Part shown: positions 7,482 through 13,242 of the stretch, piece after piece
Position numbering within the stretch: the stretch's first letter is position 1
How the letters are laid out: the number at the start of each line of letters is the position of its first letter
Origin: CAZOMR01 sp964580655
Lineage (GTDB): Bacteria; RBG-13-61-14; CAZOMR01
Length of the DNA stretch: 13,242 bases
Assembly (NCBI GenBank): GCA_964580655.1
Contig: CAZOMR010000071.1
Span: 1 to 13,242, forward strand
Direction: 5' to 3'
The notes under the pieces: model-generated
Database searches by the model: none
What the model was told of the DNA's origin: nothing
Seen by the model: only the letters and a program-made list of their open reading frames with translations
Program-made: the position numbers and the translations under genes

Positions 7482-8009
7482 TCAAATTGATTTAACACCT
7501 CCAAAGAATGTCTGGGCGATCAGGCCAGCGATAGGAGGGAAGAAGAATGTGCAGGCAAGGCGAATCAGGGCAAATCTCCAACCCAGTATTCCCACTTCCA
7601 TGGGCAACCTCCCGACCGCCCACAAAGACCATCCTGTCAGGAAAGCGACCATGGTTCCCACGCCGGCACCGGCCTTTAATAGTCCGGCCACGATCGGCAA
7701 ACTGACATAAGGGCCTCCAGGGGCCAGCGCGCCAGCCACTGTTCCGAGGAGTATCCCTCGCATGCCGGATTCAGTTCCCACCCATCTTGATAACACCTCA
7801 TGTGGCAGAAGAACCTGAACCATTCCAGCCACCACAAAAGCAAAGACCAGCAGAGGCACAATCCATACACTCATGTTCAAGGCTGATTTCATGCCAGTTA
7901 TGTGTTGCCCTTCTCCTTTATAATAGCCTGTGAAAACAAGGGCGATAGCAAGCACAGCCATTATTATTGTCGGGATCAACATCTCTGAAAGTCTCCTTTT
8001 TTTAGACAT
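7482..8009 (-). CDS. Half-size ArsP_1/DUF318-like membrane permease
   Basis: Integral membrane protein of 175 residues with about four or five hydrophobic segments: roughly 10-30, 46-68, 84-110 (containing LAPGGPYVSLPI, 95-106), 115-133 and 147-168. The glycine/proline-rich loop and the following AFLTGWSLWAVGRLPMEVG resemble one repeat of the ArsP_1 permease family (COG0701), whose full members are about 300-400 residues with two such halves. This protein probably acts as a dimer; the transported substrate is unknown. The ATG at 8009 has only a weak ribosome site, and M10 has GGAG ten bases upstream, so a shorter start is possible. It lies 69 bp downstream of the sulfatase on the same strand, possibly co-transcribed. 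Its stop is 5 bp from the stop of the convergent chelatase gene, leaving no room for a terminator. Confidence 0.75.
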   Translation of the reverse strand: MSKKRRLSEMLIPTIIMAVLAIALVFTGYYKGEGQHITGMKSALNMSVWIVPLLVFAFVVAGMVQVLLPHEVLSRWVGTESGMRGILLGTVAGALAPGGPYVSLPIVAGLLKAGAGVGTMVAFLTGWSLWAVGRLPMEVGILGWRFALIRLACTFFFPPIAGLIAQTFFGGVKSI

Positions 8010-8078
8010 AGTTCTTCACCATACTTATCCGGCCCGGAGTATCATCACCGGAATAATTCTTCTGGATGATTTGACCAT

Positions 8079-9479
8079 TCAGCCCACGAATGTCTCGTGT
8101 CTGTCCCCTGTCTCGCGACACCATTTCTGGACAAGGCTCTTAAGCATTTTTTTTACATCCAAGGCATTGGGGTCGTCTGCAAGGTTTTGCATCTCAAGCG
8201 GGTCTTCGGTGCACGAATATAGTTCCTCCTCACCGGTCTGCCAGAGGCAATACTTCCAGTCTCCGGCATGAACCCCTCGCCAAGGGATATTGTATTTGAT
8301 GACTCCGGATGTGCCCCCCTCGCAGAAGATATACGGCCTCGGCTCGATCTCGCTATCCCTTTTCAGCGGTAAGAGGTCCATGCCGGGAAGCGGTGTAGGC
8401 CATTTAATGCCCGTCAAATTGCAGAGCGTGGGCACGAGGTCCAGGTTGCTCGTTAGCTCGGACCGGATGTGATGCCCGGATAGGGCCCACGGAATGGAAA
8501 TCCATAGTGGGATATGAAGGCACTCCTCATAGATGAACCCCTTGTTTACCAGTCCGTGCGATGCTCCCATCTCGCCGTGATCCGCGGTAAATACCACTAT
8601 GGTGTTGTCCCATTGCCCGCTCTCCTCAAGTCCGTCAAGTACCCGGCCAAGGTTCTTGTCCACACCCTCGATCAGGTAAAGATAAAAGCGAAGATAATCC
8701 AGCCAATCATCACGGTTGTCTTGAAGCTGGATCTTCGCAAGTGAATCCTGATACCTGAGTGTCCGGTGCGCCTCAGGATGACCAGACAGGTCCTCCTCGA
8801 AATTCGGAGGAAGGGCAACCTCACGGTCAGGGATGTTTCGATACACAGCCTGAAACTGGGGGAAGCAAATATCATGCGGGTTAACAGGGCAAACGATCAG
8901 GAACCAGGGCTTGTTCTTTTTCCGTGAGCGGACCCATCTGGCCGCATTTCTGGCAACAAGCTGGTCCGACTGCCAGCCAACTACCTGGTTACATACATTG
9001 CCATCAGTAAATCCGTATTGGGCCAGGGTGCGGCCACTGCCGCCCGTGTGCACCTTTTGGGTGAGATGCCATTTTCCGAAGTACCCGGTTTCATATCCTG
9101 CATTCTTGAACACGCTTGCCAGGTTGGGTATCCCCGGCTCAAGTGAAGGGTTCTTCTGGTTGAAATCAACATTGTTATTTATCCCGGCCTGATGCGGGTA
9201 AAGACCGGTCATGCAGGTTGAACGGCTGGGTGAGCATAAAGGATATGTGCAGTAGTTGTTTGTGAATTCCACTGAACTCTTCCGGAGCCGCTCCCGCTGA
9301 GGAAGGTCAGGCTGAGGCAGGTGCATGGGAAACCGCTCCTGGTCGTCAAGCACGATCAGCACATTGGGCCGGCCATTCACTCCGGGGCCGGCTTGCGCTT
9401 TTTTGCTCAAAGGCAACAAACTCAGGCCCACAGCCCCTGTTGAGGCCTCGCTGATAAATTCTCTCCGGTTCTTCTTCAT
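8079..9479 (-). CDS. Tat-exported type I sulfatase (formylglycine-dependent, Cys-type)
   Basis: Alkaline-phosphatase-superfamily sulfatase of 466 residues, hydrolysing sulfate esters outside the cytoplasm. The N-terminus has a twin-arginine motif NRREFI (4-9), a hydrophobic stretch (about 15-24) and an AQA cleavage region (28-30), so export by Tat is likely. The nucleophile is C82 in CSPSR (82-86), to be converted to formylglycine by a maturase not encoded here. Other family residues are present: D45-D46 for metal, K136 and H138 (GKWHL), H202 (NPHD), D300-H301 (TADHG) and K313. The start at 9479 is chosen over ATG codons at 9500 and 9554 because it places the twin-arginine motif at the very N-terminus. 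The substrate cannot be told. It may be transcribed together with the permease gene downstream. Confidence 0.92.
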   Translation of the reverse strand: MKKNRREFISEASTGAVGLSLLPLSKKAQAGPGVNGRPNVLIVLDDQERFPMHLPQPDLPQRERLRKSSVEFTNNYCTYPLCSPSRSTCMTGLYPHQAGINNNVDFNQKNPSLEPGIPNLASVFKNAGYETGYFGKWHLTQKVHTGGSGRTLAQYGFTDGNVCNQVVGWQSDQLVARNAARWVRSRKKNKPWFLIVCPVNPHDICFPQFQAVYRNIPDREVALPPNFEEDLSGHPEAHRTLRYQDSLAKIQLQDNRDDWLDYLRFYLYLIEGVDKNLGRVLDGLEESGQWDNTIVVFTADHGEMGASHGLVNKGFIYEECLHIPLWISIPWALSGHHIRSELTSNLDLVPTLCNLTGIKWPTPLPGMDLLPLKRDSEIEPRPYIFCEGGTSGVIKYNIPWRGVHAGDWKYCLWQTGEEELYSCTEDPLEMQNLADDPNALDVKKMLKSLVQKWCRETGDRHETFVG

Positions 9480-9521
9480 ACCATCGTCTCTTTCCCGCAT
9501 TAAAAAATAACAAGCAGGCAA

Positions 9522-9550
9522 ATCATAACGCCAAATTATCAAATATACAA
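9522..9550 (-). promoter_or_regulatory. Candidate promoter of the sulfatase gene
   Basis: Minus strand: -10 TATGAT (9527-9522, 5 of 6) with a 17-bp spacer to a weak -35 TTGTAT (9550-9545, 3 of 6). The predicted transcript starts near 9515, about 36 bases before the chosen start codon. Support is moderate because the region is AT-rich. Confidence 0.4.
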
Positions 9551-9558
9551 TCAATCAA

Positions 9559-9731
9559 CTGGACATTCCCCTGAAATTTGCAGAGCGAGGGAAACAAACG
9601 GGGATTTTCATAATCCTTTATGAATAGCTGGCTGGCACAAGTTTTTCGGCTTTTCCACTTATTGAAACCAAAAAATCCTTACACCTATTTGATTTATAGA
9701 GGGATCAGGGTGATTTTTGGGGAATGTCCAG
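9559..9731. repeat. 173-bp unit bounded by 13-bp inverted repeats
   Basis: CTGGACATTCCCC (9559-9571) and its perfect reverse complement (9719-9731) enclose 147 bp of non-coding, AT-rich DNA. A smaller stem lies inside (TTCATAA 9607-9613, TTATGAA 9618-9624). No flanking direct repeat is seen, so it may be an old miniature element or paired operators. The remaining bases of the 398-bp gap between the sulfatase and the next gene hold only the two candidate promoters and a ribosome site. Confidence 0.5.
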
Positions 9732-9757
9732 AGACAGCTTATCAGCACAGGTAAACA

Positions 9758-9787
9758 TTGGAGAATTTTTTATGAAAATGGTATAAG
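9758..9787 (+). promoter_or_regulatory. Candidate promoter of the exported-protein gene
   Basis: -35 TTGGAG (9758-9763, 4 of 6), an 18-bp spacer and -10 TATAAG (9782-9787, 5 of 6). This would give a leader of about 85 bases before the ATG at 9878. Confidence 0.4.
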
Positions 9788-9861
9788 AGTTTAGCCGGAA
9801 CATAAGATGAGAAAGCGGCACATGATGATCCCGGTATAGGGGTGAGGCGACAAACCCGGTC

Positions 9862-9869
9862 AAAGGAGG
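9862..9869 (+). promoter_or_regulatory. Ribosome binding site that selects the ATG at 9878
   Basis: AAAGGAGG lies eight bases before ATG 9878. It rules out the longer in-frame start at 9842, which has no such site. Confidence 0.8.
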
Positions 9870-9877
9870 GGGTAGCA

Positions 9878-11218
9878 ATGAAGAGAATGCAGATCCTGGT
9901 AATTTCCAGCCTGGTCTTTTCAGGACTGGCGGTTTTCAACATTGCTTCCTCGGAGCAAAAATCAATCACCAGGACAGAGGATCCACTGGTGGTTACGGGA
10001 AAAGACTTGAAGGCTCTGATCGGCACGCCGCTTGAGGACCTTGCCTTGATGGCATATAAGTCCGGAGAATTCAAGCCCATCCCTTTTCAAATTGACCAGC
10101 GGCTTGAAAACGGCGAATATGCCTTTAGCTCAGGGGAGAAGGCCTGCAGTGATCCTGCCCCGGATTTCGATGAAAACGATGAACTGGTCTTTATGGTCAA
10201 TGATCTGGGAGACCGCAGGCCCTCCGGAAAGCTCCCGGATGATGCCGAGGTCGGAATGGAACTGGAATTGGTTGACCCGGTTAACCAGGCAAAGGGATGG
10301 GCATATCTTTTAAGATTTTCCCAAAATGCGCCTCGCTCCCAGGTGGATTATATCAGGTTTGAAATCGAGACAGAGAAGAACCACAAGCGGATTCATGCCA
10401 GAGACGCAACCGGGAATGGAATTATTATGGGAAGCCCCCTGGATGCGATATATCCGGATGAGTTCCGGGTCATTTTTCCGGACGGAAAAATCGGCCCGGA
10501 TATTCTCGACCGGCAGAAAATCCGGGGAGTGCTGAAGACCAGGTTCTTTTTTGATATTGACTTCAAGTTTGATGTTCTGACCCGGGACAATCTTGTGGCC
10601 TGGACAGACGGCCCGGTCAGAGTGCTTTACCGGGCTGATGGCTATCTTAAACTGGGGTTCTTCAATTTTTCCGGGCAAGGCTACAGCCTGATCACTTATT
10701 ACCGCAATAGTCTGATCTGGCCGATGTATATTGAGGTGCCATTCAGCCTGAATCCATTTTTGAAAGATTTCCTTATAAGAGGATATATGGACTACAACGA
10801 GAATGTTCTCGGTCATTGGGTCTATTCCGAGACCAATCCTCCACCGCCGAAGATCCTTCTTGACGGAAAGACCAGCCCGGAAGAGAAAGCACTTGATTAC
10901 CAGAGCGAATGTGGCTGGATCACAGGCGGCGGGCCGCTTGGGGTTACCATTAACAGGCTGATTTTTCCCGAAGAGTGGTCAATGGTGAAAAAGAAGTTCT
11001 ACCTCAATGAAGACCTGACAACGCCTATGCCTCCAGAAGATGACCCTGGTGAAATAGCCGTCGGCTATGAGTTTGACGGATTTATAAATGTGCTGGCGCT
11101 GAAAACCACATATTATCAGTATTACTATTTCTTGACCAGCCTTGAGCCAGGGAAAGAAAAAGTTATTCTCAATATCATTGACAACCCTCTTGAAATCAAG
11201 TGTAAAAAGCTTTTCTGA
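9878..11218 (+). CDS. Exported protein of unknown family
   Basis: I do not recognise the family. The 446-residue product starts with a Sec-type signal peptide: MKR, then a hydrophobic core (about 5-20) and a likely cleavage around ASSEQ (23-27). The rest is hydrophilic to mixed, rich in aromatic and acidic residues in alternating patterns, suggesting a beta-rich extracytoplasmic domain. Recognisable stretches are FKPIPFQIDQR (65-75) and the acidic DENDELVFMVNDLGDR (98-113), possibly metal-binding by composition only. The middle part has aromatic-rich segments (for example FFFDIDFKFDVL) and the C-terminus contains several adjacent Tyr residues. No transmembrane helix follows the signal, so the protein is periplasmic or outer-membrane associated. 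It stands alone, divergent from the sulfatase and convergent with the hydrolase gene. The TGA stop at 11216 is followed in the same frame by 26 further sense codons. Confidence 0.8.
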   Translation: MKRMQILVISSLVFSGLAVFNIASSEQKSITRTEDPLVVTGKDLKALIGTPLEDLALMAYKSGEFKPIPFQIDQRLENGEYAFSSGEKACSDPAPDFDENDELVFMVNDLGDRRPSGKLPDDAEVGMELELVDPVNQAKGWAYLLRFSQNAPRSQVDYIRFEIETEKNHKRIHARDATGNGIIMGSPLDAIYPDEFRVIFPDGKIGPDILDRQKIRGVLKTRFFFDIDFKFDVLTRDNLVAWTDGPVRVLYRADGYLKLGFFNFSGQGYSLITYYRNSLIWPMYIEVPFSLNPFLKDFLIRGYMDYNENVLGHWVYSETNPPPPKILLDGKTSPEEKALDYQSECGWITGGGPLGVTINRLIFPEEWSMVKKKFYLNEDLTTPMPPEDDPGEIAVGYEFDGFINVLALKTTYYQYYYFLTSLEPGKEKVILNIIDNPLEIKCKKLF

Positions 11219-11342
11219 TGTCGCGTGACCGAGAAAGAGATGCGCTATAAACTCCGCCAGCCCGACCCCCCCGAGATGGCACCAATAGAATTTACCTGAC
11301 CCCGGGTCTTTATAAATATCTGAATTTCTCTCCGCGATCCAG
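11219..11342. other. Convergent gap between the exported-protein and hydrolase genes
   Basis: The gap is 124 bp. It holds a short palindrome GACCC-C-GGGTC followed by TTTATAAATAT (about 11298-11318), too short to be a firm terminator. The same frame as the upstream gene stays open from its stop to a TGA at 11297-11299. Confidence 0.4.
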
Positions 11343-13130
11343 TCACCTCGGGATTATGGGCAACACGATGTGAGAGGGATGATCCGCCTGGTGGAAGATG
11401 GTCTGGTTCGCGACCTCTGTTCGCACAGCATCAGGAATCGGTTCTCCGGTGTTCAGGTTTCGGTTGAAGCGCGGGAAGTTGGAACTTGATACATCAACCC
11501 TGATGCGGTGACCTGCCTTGAACACATTCGAGGTCGCCCACATGTCTATAACATACTCCTCTATCTCTCCCGGTGTAAGGGGCGTTGGCAGAAGGGCATC
11601 ATTGTCCCGGTACATCGCCCTCACGATCCCGTCCTGGATGTTCACCGCAGTGCCGTCCGGATATACATCCACCAGTTTCACACTGAAGTCCGTGTCAAAA
11701 GCATCCGAAGCCGCATAGAGCACCGCATGGATAGGACCGGTAACCTCCACATCCTCATCCAGCACCGGGGTGGTGTAACAGAGCACATCATCCCTGTTCT
11801 CCAATTCTGACTGATCGTATGCACCGAGGTTCAGACCCAGGTTGTTCCCTCCCAAGCTGGGCACAGGATCGAGTGGATCATACCTGAACCTGTCCGATGT
11901 TTCCGCTGGCCCCGGAGGCTCCACCGAGAGGGTGCCGTCTCCGGAACGAGTGTTCGCATGGCCTCCTGAATGGAAGTAGTATCTTGTATATTCGGTCCGC
12001 GCAAGCGGCCATTCATTCTCGTCGCGCCATACATTATCACCCATGACAAAGATCCTGACATTTGGCCACTCGTCCACATCATTGTCCATGCCATTAAGCC
12101 AGTAATCAAACCAGTCCAGAAGATGCGCCGGGCCCACGATCTCCTTTTGTTTGGTTTCATCGCCATAGTCCACAGAGCCGTCCCCGCCTTTCATGCCGTG
12201 GCCCCAAGGCCCCACTATCAGAATAGAGTGCCGAGCATCGCCCTGGCCCTCATGGAGAATCCGGCCAAAGTCCTCAAGCTGTGGTCCGAGGAACATGTCA
12301 TACCATCCGGCCACGAACACCGAGGGCGCACTAACCTCCCGGTAATGGGCATCGAAGTTTATATCCTCCCAGATGTTCATGATGGTTACAGGGTCAAGGG
12401 CCTGATCGAAGTATTCCACATCCCTGCCTGCAAGGTCATCGGCCTCGGACAGAGGCAGGGTGCTTATAAGCTCTTCCATTTTGTTGATTTTGGTCGCTAC
12501 ACCCAGGTCCATCTCGTGCTCGCCCATGAACACCGCCCAGAAATATATTGTCATAAGGTGCAGTTCCCCGCCTGTAAACATCACCTCCTTGAGATTTGGG
12601 CTGGTCACCCTAAGGTGCATGGCATCAATGTCCTGGCCAGGACATGCGAACCACTGAGTAGTGCCCAGGTAAGAGCCGCCGTAAGTGCCGAGCTTTCCGT
12701 TAAACCAGGGCTGATCCTCTATCCAGGCGATCATGTCCTGGCCGTCCGGCCCGTCATTTACAAAAGGATAGAATTCCCCCTCGGAGTTGAACCGGCCGCG
12801 AACATCCTGGACTATGACCACATATCCCCTTTGCGCTAAAAGCCTGGCCGTGCTGGGCCGCTCCGTAATTTTCTGCATGAGCCCTGCTTTGCCGTAAGGC
12901 GTTCTCACTAGGATCGCAGGGGCAACATCAAGCCCCACAGGGAAATAGATGTCCGTGGCCATACGTACACCATCGCGCATGGGAACCATCACATCCCTCT
13001 CCACCCGCACCTTATAAGCAGGCTCTGAGATGCCAAGCCGCCTGGCCTGAAACTTGCCGCAGTCCGAAGCCCCGAGAAGAAGAACAGCTATTAATACCAA
13101 CCTGGCTATTACCTTGTATTGCCTTTTCAT
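11343..13130 (-). CDS. Exported CocE/NonD-family alpha/beta hydrolase (peptidase S15-like)
   Basis: Serine hydrolase of 595 residues related to cocaine esterase, alpha-amino-acid ester hydrolases and X-Pro dipeptidyl peptidases. An N-terminal hydrophobic signal (about 7-20) is followed by C24 in GASDC; Asp at -1 makes this a poor lipobox, so either a lipoprotein or a plain secreted protein is possible. The fold begins with VMVPMRDGVRMATDIYFP (47-64). The catalytic triad is visible: S153 in GGSYLG, D278 in GWYDMF and H311 in GPWGHG. VIVQDVRGRF (105-114) is the usual strand and Arg motif. A C-terminal jelly-roll domain runs from about 390 and contains the conserved GHRIRVDVSSSNFPRFNRN. The ATG at 13130 has AGGAG upstream (13136-13142). 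Substrate is unknown; ester or amide hydrolysis in the periplasm is the family expectation. Confidence 0.93.
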   Translation of the reverse strand: MKRQYKVIARLVLIAVLLLGASDCGKFQARRLGISEPAYKVRVERDVMVPMRDGVRMATDIYFPVGLDVAPAILVRTPYGKAGLMQKITERPSTARLLAQRGYVVIVQDVRGRFNSEGEFYPFVNDGPDGQDMIAWIEDQPWFNGKLGTYGGSYLGTTQWFACPGQDIDAMHLRVTSPNLKEVMFTGGELHLMTIYFWAVFMGEHEMDLGVATKINKMEELISTLPLSEADDLAGRDVEYFDQALDPVTIMNIWEDINFDAHYREVSAPSVFVAGWYDMFLGPQLEDFGRILHEGQGDARHSILIVGPWGHGMKGGDGSVDYGDETKQKEIVGPAHLLDWFDYWLNGMDNDVDEWPNVRIFVMGDNVWRDENEWPLARTEYTRYYFHSGGHANTRSGDGTLSVEPPGPAETSDRFRYDPLDPVPSLGGNNLGLNLGAYDQSELENRDDVLCYTTPVLDEDVEVTGPIHAVLYAASDAFDTDFSVKLVDVYPDGTAVNIQDGIVRAMYRDNDALLPTPLTPGEIEEYVIDMWATSNVFKAGHRIRVDVSSSNFPRFNRNLNTGEPIPDAVRTEVANQTIFHQADHPSHIVLPIIPR

Positions 13131-13181
13131 CGCTTCTCTCCTTTTTCAATGAAAAATTTTATTCAACTCTTTAAGGATTCT

Positions 13182-13187
13182 AGTATA
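13182..13187 (-). promoter_or_regulatory. Candidate -10 box of the hydrolase gene
   Basis: Minus-strand TATACT (5 of 6) lies 52 bp upstream of the start codon in an AT-rich leader. The matching -35 is poor (TTCTTT at 17 bp). A 7-bp inverted repeat (TTTTTCA 13142-13148, TGAAAAA 13150-13156) sits just before the ribosome site and could be an operator or chance. Confidence 0.35.
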
Positions 13188-13242
13188 GCAAAATTATTCT
13201 GTCCAAAGAAAATCTTGTATAAGGGGCTATCTGGCCGAGAAA

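Noticed and set aside
9632..9650. TGGCAC resembling a sigma-54 -24 element
   Set aside because: The required GC of the -12 element is absent at the proper distance.
11970..12839. 289-codon open frame on the plus strand inside the hydrolase gene
   Set aside because: Antisense to the CocE-type gene with intact catalytic triad; the product shows no domain and no ribosome site was noted.

Overview
The window looks like a piece of chromosome from an anaerobic or facultatively anaerobic Gram-negative bacterium, perhaps of the Desulfobacterota/deltaproteobacterial kind. This is inferred from the mix of genes: a Tat-exported Cys-type sulfatase, a CobN/BchH-like chelatase with a membrane anchor, a half-size ArsP-type permease and palindromic intergenic repeats. 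No rRNA, tRNA or species marker is present, so the placement is weak. No CRISPR array, phage module or toxin-antitoxin pair was found.

Layout. (1) Positions 2-841 hold the C-terminal part of an IS1380-family DDE transposase, cut by the left window edge and visibly more GC-rich than the rest. (2) Positions 952-3227 (minus) hold a compact replication/repair operon, dnaX-recR. The genes overlap by ATGA, and the small ybaB/ebfC gene that often sits between them is absent. A good promoter (TTGCCA-17-TATATT) lies just upstream. (3) The 340-bp divergent region between dnaX and the chelatase gene contains a 132-bp miniature inverted-repeat element (3310-3441). It has 21-bp terminal inverted repeats and is flanked by a perfect 9-bp target-site duplication. 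It lies against the dnaX -35 box. (4) Positions 3571-7476 (plus) encode a roughly 1300-residue CobN/BchH-type chelatase large subunit with an N-terminal signal-anchor; no ATPase partner genes are nearby. (5) Converging on it, with only 5 bp between, is a minus-strand pair: a Tat-exported type I sulfatase (8079-9479) followed by a half-size ArsP_1/DUF318-like permease (7482-8009). (6) Positions 9480-9877 are intergenic and contain a 173-bp unit bounded by 13-bp inverted repeats, plus promoters reading each way. (7) Positions 9878-11218 (plus) encode an exported protein of unknown family. (8) Positions 11343-13130 (minus) encode an exported CocE/NonD (peptidase S15-like) alpha/beta hydrolase.

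Functional picture. The left third is information processing (DNA polymerase III tau subunit and RecR). Every intact gene to its right encodes a protein predicted to be in the membrane or exported. The most interesting candidate system is the exported chelatase. Classical CobN and BchH/ChlH work in the cytoplasm with AAA+ partners, whereas this one should sit on the outer face of the inner membrane, as proposed for HmuS-type proteins of Bacteroidetes haem uptake. A role in taking metal out of, or handling, extracytoplasmic tetrapyrroles is an inference. The other exported genes do not form one obvious pathway.
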